Shown here one piece after another: positions 36,843-48,589 of a DNA stretch of 64,000 bases; position 1 is the first letter of the stretch, and every line of letters starts with the position of its first letter. The stretch comes from Latrodectus hesperus (lineage: Eukaryota > Arthropoda > Arachnida > Araneae > Theridiidae). Location: assembly GCA_037975125.1 (NCBI GenBank), contig CM075850.1:123965826-124029825 (forward strand). The letters are read 5' to 3'. Below the pieces are notes generated by a model that saw only the letters and a list, made by a program, of their open reading frames with translations, ran no database searches and was not told the DNA's origin. Both the position numbers and the translations under genes were made by a program.

Positions 36843-39800
36843 ACTCGATCAAATCTTCTTAAGATTTCATGCCAGAAATGAATTAAAATTATGAAATTAA
36901 ATTTCAGTATATTTTGCAATAAAATTGTAGCTTCATTTCTGGTGGTAATATCTTCTGCTAGTTTCTCTAATAGTTCGATTAAGTTCTCCAGCTCATTAAC
37001 AATAACACTAACTGCTTGTGCTGTAACACTCCATCGGGTTTCAGATTCACGTTTAACTGTTTTATATAAAAGATCATTTTGATAATTCCCAGTGTGATGT
37101 TGAACGTGAGAAAAATGCATATATATTTTCAATTATTCCAAAACATGTTATGATGACTGGATCTTGCTTAGCTGCAGTAACTCCAACTAAATTTAATGAA
37201 TGATTATCGCAATTTACAAATAGTGCTTTATTATTTTTCTCTATAACTCTCTGTTGAACTCCAGATATGTGACCTGACATCACTGCGGCATGATCATAAC
37301 ATTGAGATCTACAGTTTATTAAGGAAATCTGATCAGAATTTAATTTTTCTAAAATTGTATTTTCAATTGAGGCTGCATCTTTAGAATGTATTTCGATAAA
37401 TCCTAAGAAAGACTATTCCATGGAAACTTTTCTGTTAGTAAAATCAATATCTACGTACCTGAAAACCTGGGACATTTGTTCTCGATGAGAGAGATCAGGA
37501 GTCGAATCAAATAAAAGTCCATAATATTTATTTTGCTTGATATCACTTATTATTTGATTTCAAACTGTGGATGCCAAAAGGTGAATAAATTCATTTTGAA
37601 TTTGTGGTGATAGGTATGAGATAGTTTTTGGCGTTTCCATGACATTTTTAAGATGAGTTGCGAGAAGTGGATCAAACTGCGCTACAAGTTTAAGTAAAGA
37701 TAACAGATTTCCAATATTTGTACCATCTTCAAGCGTAATATTTTCAACATGACCTCGTAGAGGTAGATTTTGAATTATCAAATATTTCACTCATGGTAAT
37801 ATTCGATGCAATATATTTCACCAACGTTCCTTATTAACGTTCCTCATTCTTCTTCTTCTTCGAATTGGGTTTGTATGTCATTGGGCACCTCTGCTTTTAT
37901 CAGCATTTTGTAACCATTAACTCCAAACCCAATGTTTCCTAGTTCCAGTTGCTCGGGTCAACCACTTTATTAATTAAGTCCGATAACCCTTTAATGGAGT
38001 CTAGGTGTAACTCTCTAGTATGGATGATGCCTAAAGAAGTTAATCTAGGGAGGGCAAGAGCCTCGCATTCATAAATGATATGCTCTGCCGTTTCCTCTTG
38101 CGTATGACATTTCAAGCAGATAGGGTCTTGCTGAAACAGTCCCATCTGGTCAGAAAGTCAGTCATGCTAGGGATAGCTTCCTGACTTTCACCAGAAGAAG
38201 ATGGTTTGGAGGTCATTTCTACCTCAAGTGAAGGATTCATTACTGCCCCTTTACAAGATTGCCTCTGAGTTCCCTTGTCTTTTTCAGCAAGGTCTACTAC
38301 AGAGGCTTCACCTGCAAATGCAGAAAGGTTTGTTATTTCTTGTGTCTTTTCAGCCACAAGATAACAATTAATAAGCTCAGGTAATATCAGTCCACCCAGC
38401 ATTGCCTGAGTTACTGGGCAAGGCAAATTACTCTAGAAGTTTGCCAGGCAATTAGAGGCTCCGTTAAGACACCAATACCGCTGTGCCAATTAGCCCTAGG
38501 CACGGATCGCATAACACCAGGGTTTACGGGAGCTGGTTCGCGGCCTCTTATTCTATATTCGAGGCTATCCTGTCATTCCTACAGGACATTCGGCGATCCA
38601 CCACCTGCCGACGCGCCTGGTGGCTGCTCAAGCCCCAGGTAACGTTCCTCATTAAATATATATTTAAAATATTTAATAAAATTATTTTTCTAAGATAATG
38701 AAATATATTTTATCATTAAAATAGGAGTTAATTTTTATTAAAATCAAAATTCATTACTTTTATGAATCATTTTGGAAGTACTGTTCATGCAATAGCTTAA
38801 ATTTTTCTCTTTCAAATATCATTTAAAGACAACACTAATTTTTAAAATTTTACAATACTGAATGAGAGGAATATGCACAATTTCTTGACAATTTTCTTGA
38901 GGGATTTTTTCAGGTTGAAAAATATTTTTTTATATAAATTAAACTAATTAATTAAAATTTATTCTGTATACTTAACATACAAAGAAAACAAAAGAAAACA
39001 ATTAAAAAGAAAAAAAAGCAACAATTATAAAGATTCTTAAATTTTACCATTTGAAAAAAGAATTTTTCAATATAAGGTGCTAATGTAAAGCCAATAAAAT
39101 TACAAGACAAAAAAAATCTTTTCCCCGAATAAATACATTTAAACATTAATAAATTAATTTTACATGAATAGTTTTTTAAATAATGAATAATTTGATATTT
39201 AATTTTCAAAACTCAACAAGCATGCTAGTAAATATTTACACTGGCATAATGTTTTAAATATTGAAATCTACAAGAAACACATAGTGGACAGAAATATAAC
39301 TCACTGCTATAATATTTTTATAGGTCGAAGCTCCAGATTTTCAAAAATTTAAATTTTCGTTTCCGACGAAGCGATGTTAGTGAAGAAATGATATACTAAC
39401 CATGTGAACTGTACAAAGGGAAGAAGTTCATATGTTTTCCTAAAATTTGGAGGTAATTAGTACTCGATCCCCACCATTTCGATTCCAGGAAGACAATTCC
39501 CCATAGTTGATACTGCAACTCTATTTTGAGAAAAATTCCCCCTTTCGTTGAAGGTCAGTTAGATGCAAGACACATTATTTTGGCCAAAGGGGACAACTAA
39601 TAGGGAACACGTTTTCAGTAAGAATTTTCTCACGAGTATAAAGCGATACTAGACTAAAAGGCTACATAAAGCTTAAGATAAAAATACATCGTGTTTTTAC
39701 TTTTATTTTTAGACAATGGATAATAATTTCACAGAGTCTCAATAAAAACTGAAACTGATCTTTCTATATCGCTTCTTGATAACTTAAGTCAAATTCTTCA

Positions 39801-40933
39801 AATTTTCATTAATAATATATCAATTTTATGCAATTTTCCTTTTTGCAAGTAAGGTTTCACTATGTTATTGTAGTCAACATAAGATTAAATTTCCACATTT
39901 TGTATTATAAAAGGAAATCAAATATATATATATTAACGAAATATAGTACTCGTGAAATAAAATAACTTAATCTCTTATGAGAAATTAAATAATAAGTCAA
40001 ATAATATTTCAGAACACTAAAATTTCGAAAATAATTTTGACGTTTTGAATTTTTGAATAACTATCACATCCAGAGGGGTCAAAGGTAAGTGGATATTCAT
40101 TGAACTTTTTTTTTTTGAGTACAAGAAATTTATTTGCTTTGTTAACATAACTGTTACCACTTTCGCTAGCATAAAACTTGACTTAGTCTGTGTAACAATT
40201 AGGACTCATAAAGGGATCTCTGCATCTTGGCGAATTTACAAAATTAAATAAGGTCATGTGCTTACTTTTTGTAATCTTCCTGAGATAATAGATCCAAAAA
40301 TTACCATATAATATTGACGCAAATAATTTGATTAATAACTTTATACTAAATTTAAAATTTCTCATATGCATAAAAATGGAATTGACTAATCTCCAGAAAT
40401 TTTATATGAAAAAATTAAAGTATTTTCGTTATTTACACATTTACAAGATTTGTTGCACAAAACAACAGTATCACAAATATTGAGCAAAATATGCAAATTA
40501 AATAAAAAAAAAAAAAAGGATTTAAAAAATGAAAATCGACAATCGAACTTATTAAGAAACAAAAATCGAAAGTATGGTTAAAATTGCACTATTTTAAAAA
40601 AAAATTAAGCTACGCAAAAATATTATTAATTAGGAAATCTAATAAGTGTTTCTTTTATGGCAAGCTCCATTAGCTCTTTACTCGTCATTTTTCATGAACA
40701 ACCTCTTCTCTCTTTCAAGTCTAATTTTTCCATGACATTTTTTCTTCAAAACATGACACAAGAATTGTAAAAGGCAAAACACATTTCTCCGAATAAAATT
40801 GATATTATCATCAAATTAAGATTGAAATTTTCTGGAAATTTTTTTTTTATCTTTGAAATGATTTTGGCGCCCCTCTGCAAGCTGCGCCCGGAGCATGATA
40901 GCCCCTTTTGCCCACCCCCTCGCTACGTCACTG
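36843..40933 (-). pseudogene. hAT element (copy A) with DUF4371-type transposase, disabled and interrupted
   Basis: The right terminus reads, reversed, CAGTGACGTAGCGAGGGGG (40933). Coding sequence on the complement of 37800-36843 covers a TTF/ZMYM1-like hAT transposase: QNLPLRGHVENI, GNLLSLLKLVAQFDPLLATH, YLSPQIQNEFIHLLASTV, a stop, YYGLLFDSTPDLSHREQMSQ (first catalytic D), another stop, CYDHAAVMSGHISGVQ (second D), LFVNCDNHSLNLVGV, FFSRSTSHWELSK, a 1-nt frameshift, then KRESETRWS and HFWHEILRRFDRVQLR. The frame continues as LQD across the LINE target site and is then cut by hAT copy B's end at 35990. 38.65-40.93 kb is the non-coding 5' part shared with copy B. Such enzymes perform cut-and-paste with 8-bp target duplications; this one is dead. 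Confidence 0.88.
37849..38639 (-). mobile_element. Internally deleted LINE (copy 2), same junction as copy 1
   Basis: It has the same architecture and the same fusion point as copy 1 (TCTGACCAGATGGGACTGTT reversed). The ORF2 tail retains GLFQQDPICLKC ... EETAEHIIYECEALALPRL. The 5' end starts about 27 bp further in than copy 1. TAACGTTCCTCATT flanks it at 37835-37848 and 38640-38653, a perfect 14-bp target duplication. It inserted into the 5' region of hAT copy A, independently of copy 1. Confidence 0.87.
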
Positions 40934-41403
40934 ATTTTAAGATCACTGAAATTGAAAAAAAATGCTTACATCAAACATATTATACAAGTGAAAATTCCAT
41001 TTTGTAAAAAAAAAAAAATAAAAAAAAATTAAATAAATAAATAAATAAAATATCGCTTTCACGCATAAAATTTTCCTGTTATAATGTAGAAAGAATACTG
41101 CTATGGTCGTTTCATTTATATTGAATAATTAGAAAATATAAATTGAATAATTATAAAACTGGAGACAAAATGAGCAACAAATAATTACAAATTACTGAAT
41201 TATTTAAACGGAAAATATTATTTTTAAAAGTATAATTTTCAAAATGAAGTTGAGAAAAATCTATTTGCACTAGAAATTACTCAAATTTCCCTACTTGACT
41301 TTTGAAATGAAATCACTTTATGAAAATAGAAAAGAAAGCTTTATTTCAAGCAATAGAAATTAGCTGCAATACAAAGATTTGTTAAATAAAGTATCATCTA
41401 AAT
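40934..41403. other. AT-rich spacer
   Basis: A-rich low-complexity near 41007-41047, nothing else seen. The last 8 bases (ATCTAAAT, 41396-41403) are the target duplication of the following element. Confidence 0.6.
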
Positions 41404-41825
41404 CATAGATTCCTAAACTTTTTTTCTCGTGGACTACTTTCAAAGTTTTACTATTTTCTGTCGACCCTCTGCTTCTAACAAAAAATACCTAGGCACTAAC
41501 AAAAACGACTTAAACAAAAAAGTACCAAGGTACCTAAAGTTTAATCTTCCCTGGCTTTTTGTTCTTTTTTATAGAAGTTTAGAATAATCCCTAGTATTCA
41601 TAATTTTTACTACATAACTGCCTATTACACTCAAGTAGTAAAACAAATAAAATATGATTGATAAATTAATATATGCAATAAAAATATGTATAACAAATAG
41701 GCAGATACTTATTTTTTCCGGCACTACAAGCACTGGCATCGATTCACTCACAGTCACACTTTTATGTCTAAAATCCCGGAAACAAATAACGTTTTGTTCT
41801 TGCCATTCGTATTTATACTAATGTA

Positions 41826-42786
41826 CACTACTGGCCATTAAAATTTCTACACTAAGAAGGAATGCAAATAACAGTACGATATTTATTGGACACACACACT
41901 ATAGTGGAAAGAACAAGTGATTAGATTTACAGGAAATTAGGATGTATAGATCTTGAGAAATCAGTACCCAGAGCAGCCACCTCTGGCTGCAATAACAGCA
42001 TTTATCCGCCGCATTTATCTCCACGAGCCTCCAAACACAGATGCGGCCATCATGGTCCTGTATACAGAACCGAGATTCATCTGTAAAGATGACGTGATGC
42101 CATTCCCGCGTCCAGGTTCGTCGCTGATCACACCATTGAAGGCGCTCCTGTCTGTGACGCAGCGTCAATGGTATCCGAAGCCATGGTCACCGTGCAGACA
42201 ATCCATGCTGCTGCAAACGTCGTCGAACTTTTCGATCAGAAACTTGTTGCCTTGCAAATGACTCCATTTCTCGACTCAGGGTTCGTGATGTGGCTGTACG
42301 ATCCCTTGTGGCCATGCGGATAAGATGTCGGTCTTCTCTGCTGTTAGTGATGGGGGTCGCTGAGATCCTGCATGACGTTCCGTATGATTGTCCTGAACCC
42401 ATCGTTTTCATATTCTGCTAACAGTCATGGGCTCTCGACCGACGCGAGCAGCAATATTGCGGTACGATAAACCGCAATCCCGGTAGGCTATAATCCTTCC
42501 TCGATCAAAGTCAGACACGTGCTGATAGGCATTTCTTCTTCTTACACGAGGCATTACAACATTTCTCTTTGTTGAAATCAACGTCGAAACGGAAATTGAG
42601 TATGAGAAAATTGCTGTCAAATCTCTGGTTTTATACACATTGTAGATGTCGCTACTGTCGCCTGCTTTGTATGAATGCGCTGAAAATCTAATCATTTGCA
42701 TATCACAGCAAGTTCTACCTGTCATGCAAATTTCACGTGTGTCGTGTGCCGCTTTCCTGGTGTAGCAATTTTAATGGCCAGTAGTG
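41826..42786 (-). mobile_element. Tc1-family transposon, internally deleted
   Basis: Terminal inverted repeats of 27 bp with one mismatch (CACTACTGGCCATTAAAATT... at 41826, its complement ending 42786) sit between TA dinucleotides. Total length is about 0.96 kb against about 1.6 kb for intact relatives. Confidence 0.93.
41959..42554 (-). pseudogene. Tc1-like transposase, N-terminus joined to C-terminal tail
   Basis: On the complement, ATG 42554 starts MPRVRRRNAYQHVSDFDRGR and GLSYRNIAARVGR (first helix-turn-helix). After a frame change it gives PPITNS-type text, here ATPITNSREDRHLIRMATRD, and LQQHGLSAR. Next comes LRHRQERLQWCDQRRTW and HHVIFTDESRFCIQDHDGR (first catalytic D). Downstream of VWR the sequence jumps to the protein's end, INAVIAARGGCSGY plus stop in another frame. 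The region with the second D and last D/E is deleted, so the enzyme is inactive. Confidence 0.9.
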
Positions 42787-43337
42787 TAGATTGCAGGCAC
42801 AGCGCAAGTCGCATTTCATCCTCTTGCATGTTTAAACAAGCATCCCGGATGAGCGGGCGCACGGGCGGCACTTTGCAAGTCTCGACATGTGGTGTACACT
42901 TGTATTATTATCTATTGTTCTATTCAATTTTGTGTTTGAACTGAGTCTCGAATATTTTTGAGTACCTATACCTAGTGAGTGATGCTACCTGCGTAAGTTG
43001 ATAGGTAAATCCAAGCCAAAAATTTTGTTCTTTATTATGAAAACCCGAAAATTTTACGTGGACCCCCACTTACAACTTGTGAACCCCTGTTTTCTTTTCA
43101 TGTCTACGTGGACCCCCGTGTGGTCTCCTATGGACCCTGGGGGTCCACCTGGACCACTTTGGGAACCTATGATCTAAATGCTTAATTATGTTTATGTGTT
43201 TCAGTGTATACTTACATATAAACGGAAACAAATCGATTAATAAATTTAATTTTAAACAATGAAACAATTTTACCAATTAAAATTCAAAAAGCAATTCATA
43301 TTGATTTATTTTATAATAATATTATAAAATAAATTTG

Positions 43338-43338
<1 letters not shown>

Positions 43339-43401
<63 letters not shown>
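43339..43401. repeat. (AT)n microsatellite, about 60 bp
   Basis: Uninterrupted AT repeat. The Tyr/Ile frames over it are artefacts. Confidence 0.97.
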
Positions 43402-43404
<3 letters not shown>

Positions 43405-43589
43405 TTGTGCCGATTTTCGGTAGGTAGCTTGAGAAGAGACCTGAATTCGAATATGTGTTTGTTGTGTCCGAACACAAAAATCTTTCACGAAAGTGTTCGT
43501 TGTCCGAATTGTTCGTTAACTGATCACTCATTGTATTTGGAAAAAGTATGTTTTACGATTCGTTAATTGTTATCAGTTTTATACGCCTT

Positions 43590-44607
43590 AGAATATGGCA
43601 GCAAATGGAGTGCATCATAAGCATTTAATGCTTTTTTTCGGAAAGGGCTAATATGACACACAAGCGGCAAATAAGATGTGCGCTATGTTTATGGTGGATG
43701 TGCTGTAGCCGAAATAACTGTGCGGAAGAGGTTTGGTCAGTTTAAAGCTGAAATGCCGGCCTTGAAGATCAAAAGAACGCCCGGGCAGATCGTCCAGCAC
43801 AGACGAAGATCTGATTATAGATTTCGATAACAACTCACACTCAGTATTACGTCTATTAGTAAGTTTGCTAAATAAATTAAAATAAACCACACACACAACC
43901 CTAAAGCTTGGCTGCGTAAGCCGTCTTGATGTATGAGTTCCGCAAGATTTAACGGAGAAAAATCTCTTGGATCGCATCTCCATTTGCGATTTGCTTTACA
44001 AATGCAACGAGGAGACACAATTTCTAAAGCAATTAGTGATTGGCGATGAAAAATGGATAATTTATAAAAGCATTTAGCGCGAAAGGTTTTGAAAAAAATT
44101 AATGAATCATCTTTAGTCACCACAAAAGCCACTCTTCATTTGAAGAGGGAATGTGTTTGGTGGGATTTCAAAGGAATCCTGTAATATGAGTTTTTAATCA
44201 AATAATGAATCAATAAATTCGGAAAAGCATTGCTCTGAGTTAAATAAGTTGAAAGCAGAGCAATTGAAGAAAAACGTCCTGAAATAGCGAATCGCACGAA
44301 ATGGCGTCGTATTTCATTGCAGAATGCTAGACTTCATGTGTCTTTGACAACTCGTCACAATAGTAGTTAGAATGCGGTTGGGATGTTTCATCCCATTCAC
44401 CGTATTCTCCAGACCTCGCGCCCTCGGATTTCCACTTTTTCCAATCATTACAAAATTCGCTTAATGGGAAAAACTTCAACGCTTTGGTTGAAATGAAAAC
44501 TCATTTAGACAAATTTTTTGCCAAAAAACTTGAGAGGTTCTGGGAGGTCGGAATTTTCAAGTTGCATGAAAGATGGAAGGCGATTGTGGAACAGAATGAT
44601 GCCTAAA
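43590..44607 (+). pseudogene. mariner transposase, heavily decayed
   Basis: Across shifting frames the plus strand gives, in order, YGGCAVAEITVRKRFGQFKA (helix-turn-helix end), ALKIKRTPGQ (the SGRP linker), DWR*KMDNL* (decayed GDEKW), CVWWDFKGIL*YEFL, AIEEKRPEIANR, LQNARLHVSLTTRH (the second catalytic D is replaced), then SPDLAPSD-type and FFAKKPE-type remnants, and finally WNRMMPK and TAA. Order and spacing match a complete mariner protein of about 345 residues. Many stops and frameshifts make it one of the oldest elements here. I could not find its inverted repeats. Confidence 0.8.
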
Positions 44608-44853
44608 TAATTTAATAATTATGCAACGAAATTTAAATGAGCTGCGTTTCAATTCATAAAAATTGTTATGATGAACTCTCTTGGAGCTCTATGCTAAGGT
44701 TATAGAATTTTAATTTATAGAACGCATAAAAACGTTTTTTGTTGATTTTAACCCGATAGATGGCAGCACTGAGATATAAAATAAAATTATTACAAAGACC
44801 ATCTTTTAAAATACTAGCTGCTTTTATCTGTATTAACATATTGCTGATTAAAT

Positions 44854-46392
44854 CATGGAGGAAGGAATATAAGAGGAGCCGTTCTAACCGCGAAATAGCG
44901 TGAGCGCCGGTGAAGTAGCTAGCAGACGATACCACGCCCACCTTGACTTTCAAGAGAAACGGTACTTTCTTATTGAGGGCACTGTAAAAGCAAGCATTAT
45001 TTTCGTTTAAATTACACGCATCGAAATAAAACTGATCTAAATTACTTACAATTTGTAAAAATGTTATTTTTATTGATAGTTAAGTGCTTATTTTGTATTT
45101 TTTCTGCTTATTAATATTATGTATTTCAATAAAGAAATTTTAGGCGTGTTACTCACCTTATTGACTGAGATACACTTGAAAAATTATGAAGTAAATTAAA
45201 TATCATATAATATTTATAATCATGGGAAAAAGTGTCAATTTTTCTTTTCTTTGTTGTTACTCAGTGGCAAAGTTTCCTACCCATGTTATTTCCTGTGATT
45301 TTATCTATGCATGCAATATTCTGCTACTTGGTTATAATTTTTCTTTTTATAAGAAAGAATTATACTTCTGTATGTAAATTTATTTATATCTATATAGTAA
45401 AAGTATTTTTATTTTGATGTATTTTGAGTCCAATATTAGAACAAAAAGTTTTTATCAATTATTTGTAAATAAATTTCGTTAAATAAGTATAAAAAAAAAT
45501 TAAAGTCAACTGTAAAAACCCTAGAAATTAAATATTTTAATCTAAAATTGATTTTCAATAAATCTTGATTTATTATATTAAATAAGATTTATACAAGATT
45601 AAAATATCTTCTCAAAAAGTATATTTTAATATTAATGTAATGTTAAAAACTAAGTACTTTAGTTTAAAAAAATTGGAATTTATTCACTAGCAAAACAATT
45701 AAATGTATTCCTAAACTTATAAAATTAATCTCCTTCAAATTAATTTTTTTACAGAGAGATAAGTTTTTAATATAATGCAATATAAAATTTTAATTTTAAT
45801 TAAAATATAATTTTAAAACATTAGTTTAATATTTAAATTTGCCTATTTTTTTAAGTATGCACACACATGAAAGCATTTGTAAAGTTAAGAACATGGTAAT
45901 GTTTAATATTACACATAATGTGAAGAAACTTGTAGAATTAAATATGTAAGTTGTCATTAAGGTTTTTTTTTTAAAAAATTCTGTTTGAATTAATAAACAA
46001 CCTATATATGGAAAAAAATTTTAAAACTTTTTAAAAAATCAGTTTTTAATTTTTTCACGCTTGCTTTTGGCATATAAAATTGAACAATATGATGCACATG
46101 CAACAGGATTAGAAACATTAACTTTAGTGAGGAAAAAATTTTAAAGATTAATGAAATTACCTATGAAAAGTTACTCCAGGAATTTTTTTTGAAGGTCGAC
46201 TTGTACATCCATAAGCACAGCAAGCAGCCATTATTATTTAAAATTAGAAAATTCCGAATAACAACATATTCAACAAGAAGCTTTATAGTAAACAACAGGT
46301 TTTAGTGTAATGTTTTGGAAGACAGAGGGGATATGACACATGCGTCAAGCGCTGACCGATAGGGCGGCTCCTCTTATATTCCTTCCTCCATG
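44854..46392. mobile_element. Non-autonomous element with 28-bp CATG inverted repeats and 8-bp target duplication (P-element-like)
   Basis: The first 28 bases (44854-44881) begin CATGGAGGAAGGAATATAAG and continue AGGAGCCG. The last 28 (46365-46392) are their exact reverse complement. GATTAAAT flanks both sides (44846-44853, 46393-46400). The interior is AT-rich, with a GC-richer CpG-bearing subterminal patch at each end and no transposase. An 8-bp duplication plus ends starting CATG, followed by an ATAAGnGG-like stretch, recall the Drosophila P element terminus; hAT ends normally start CA(G/A). The family assignment is inference; the boundaries are directly visible. Confidence 0.85.
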
Positions 46393-46400
46393 GATTAAAT

Positions 46401-46735
46401 ACTGATTATTGTAATCAATTCCAAACACGGTTACGGTTAATTTGAAAATGACTAGTATATTGTAATTATTTTTTTTACCTGTTATATTTTTTCAATGCTA
46501 TGAATTATGTGATGGAAGAGTCGTAAACTTGTTGAAGATTTTATAGAGCAGTTTAATTGGGTAAATGATGAATTTATTAAATATGCATTTTAGTAATGTA
46601 TTACTCAAGCAGCAAAGTTGAAAAGGCAGCGTTTTTGTGACTGGAAAATTATGGGATTTATATCTGACACAGCCCAAGATTCCTCGTGTTCGTCGATAAT
46701 GCAATAACAGGAGTAAATAAAATAAGTCGTGGTAG
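46401..46735. other. AT-rich spacer
   Basis: Nothing recognised. Confidence 0.5.
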
Positions 46736-46739
46736 AGAG

Positions 46740-46805
<66 letters not shown>

Positions 46806-46872
46806 AGAGAGTAGAGAGAGAGTAGAGAGAGAGAGAGAGTAGAGAGAGAGAGAGAGAGAGTAGAGAGAGAGA
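46736..46872. repeat. (GA)n microsatellite with TAGAGA interruptions
   Basis: About 137 bp of AG repeats with scattered single T insertions. The Ser/Leu frames on the minus strand are translations of it. Confidence 0.97.
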
Positions 46873-47076
46873 GGAATGTGTGTGAACAAGATTTTAGCTC
46901 AAATGACGACTCCATTATTTCACTGCGGTTCAAGTTAAGGAGGCAGATGACTGTCTTTAGTGGTGTTTTAATTTACCGAAATAAGCAACAAATAACTATT
47001 ACATTTCATTAAAATTATTTAATATAAACAATTTAGTTACAAATTCTTCAATAATAATGAAAAATTAACTGTATAG

Positions 47077-47415
47077 TTAATTCATTAAAGGCAAATGAAT
47101 ACCAAACATTCAGCTTATAAATTCTATAAACAAATAAATTCAATATTCAAATGAATATCAAACATTGGGTTTATGAATTCAATATTCAAATGAATATCAA
47201 ACATTGAGCTTATAAATTCAATATTCAAATGAATATCAAACATTGAGCTTATAAATTCAATAGGCAAATGAATATCAAACATTGAGCTTATAAATTCAAT
47301 AGACAAATGAATATCAAACATTGAGCTTATAAATTTAGTAGACAAATGAATATCAAACATTGAGCTTGTAATTAATTCAATAAAGGCAAATGAATACCAA
47401 ACATTCATCTTATAA
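47077..47415. repeat. Minisatellite, 39-bp unit, about 8 copies
   Basis: The unit 'CAAATGAATATCAAACATTG' plus 'AGCTTATAAATTCAATA..' recurs about every 39 bp. Since 39 is a multiple of three, a repetitive 13-residue minus-strand frame results (FISSMFDIHLNIE). First and last copies share the variant GAATACCAAACATTC, so the array is bounded by like ends. Confidence 0.93.
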
Positions 47416-48589
47416 TTATAGACTTTTCGTTAATTTGGAAAATTTATTTTATTTAATAATTTTATTAAATAAATACCAAAATTTAAGTAAGTTTTTTTTC
47501 ATAGGTGTACTTGTTTTTCCTGAGAATTACTTAATTGCTTCTTTCATTTCTTTATTTTTTATTACCACTTTTTCATAATTTTGAGAATAAAACGGAAATA
47601 AGTGATTAAATTTTTATGGAAACGAAGGTTCTTTTAGAAACCTTTGATAAAATAATAATTATTTAATCTTTCGATTGCTATTATTTTCGACTACGTATTA
47701 TATTATATAGCAGTGAAAGATGGGTTTGTGATTTGAGTTTCTGCATAATAGGTCTATTCTAGTAGGATTTTTTTAAATAATAATTTAATTTTTGTTCATG
47801 CTGTAAAATTCAATGGACATTTAGACTTTACATCAGCTTTCGTCTTCTATACTATAATGTTTAACAAAAATGCTTTAATTTTATTCTTGCAGTTCAACAC
47901 AACTTTCTAATAGAACACAATTCACGAACCATTAACTACTGAATTTAACAATAATTCTTTATTTATTTTAATATAATTTATAATTCATTTATGATATTAT
48001 TACTTATTAGAAAATACCTAAATATTTAATTAAATGCAAAATTTTAGTAATAAGTAACTTTATATAGTAACTGATTTTAATTTAATGTATTCTTTTAAAC
48101 CCTAAATATAATGGCCTTATATTATTAATAATAGATGAGCCAACATTCCTTTTGTCATAAGAGGATAGAAACTTTTGTGCATTTTAAAACACTGGCAAAT
48201 CCAATTGGCGTAAAATGAGTCGGCGGCAAAATAGTGACGTCATTATTTTAAAGAAAATGAAACATTAAGTTAGGGAATAGTAGTTGAAATAGTATAAAAT
48301 CAGAGGAAAACAATTTTTTACAATGCTCAATTCACTTTTGATTTAGCTTTACTTATTTTAATATAATTACAGTTTAAAATAATTTCGACTACTTTAAGCT
48401 TCGAATTCTAGCGAATTAAACGAAGGAAAAAATTATACTTTTCTTTCCATAAAGAATATTTTAAATTTTTGTGTGGGCTATAAGAAAAATCACTTATAAT
48501 CGATTCTTAATCACTTCAATCTTAAATTTAGAAATTAGAATTTAAATTTCCAAAATTTAATCATATATAATTTCTACTGCTCACCATGG
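47416..48589. other. AT-rich spacer
   Basis: No gene. The promoter-like motif cluster at 48.2-48.3 kb is listed separately. Confidence 0.55.
48202..48300 (+). promoter_or_regulatory. Candidate promoter: CCAAT, CRE and TATA motifs
   Basis: CCAATTGG at about 48201, a full palindromic CRE (TGACGTCA, 48235-48242) and TATAAAAT (48293-48300) occur in promoter order. No coding frame follows on the plus strand, and TATA-like words are common in AT-rich DNA. Confidence 0.3.

Larger units (their letters stand above)
41404..43171. mobile_element. Non-autonomous hAT element with 8-bp target duplication, split by a Tc1 element
   Basis: The left end CATAGATTCCTAAACT and the reversed right end CATAGGTTCCCAAAGT form imperfect inverted repeats of the hAT 'GGTTCCCAAA' type, with 'GTGGAC' repeats inside each end. 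ATCTAAAT flanks it exactly at 41396-41403 and 43172-43179. Without the Tc1 insert it is about 0.8 kb with no coding capacity, so it would have needed a transposase in trans. Confidence 0.88.

Noticed and set aside
41953..42261. 102-codon plus-strand frame
   Set aside because: Antisense of the Tc1 transposase.
46605..46933. Ser/Leu-rich minus-strand frames
   Set aside because: Translation of the GA microsatellite.
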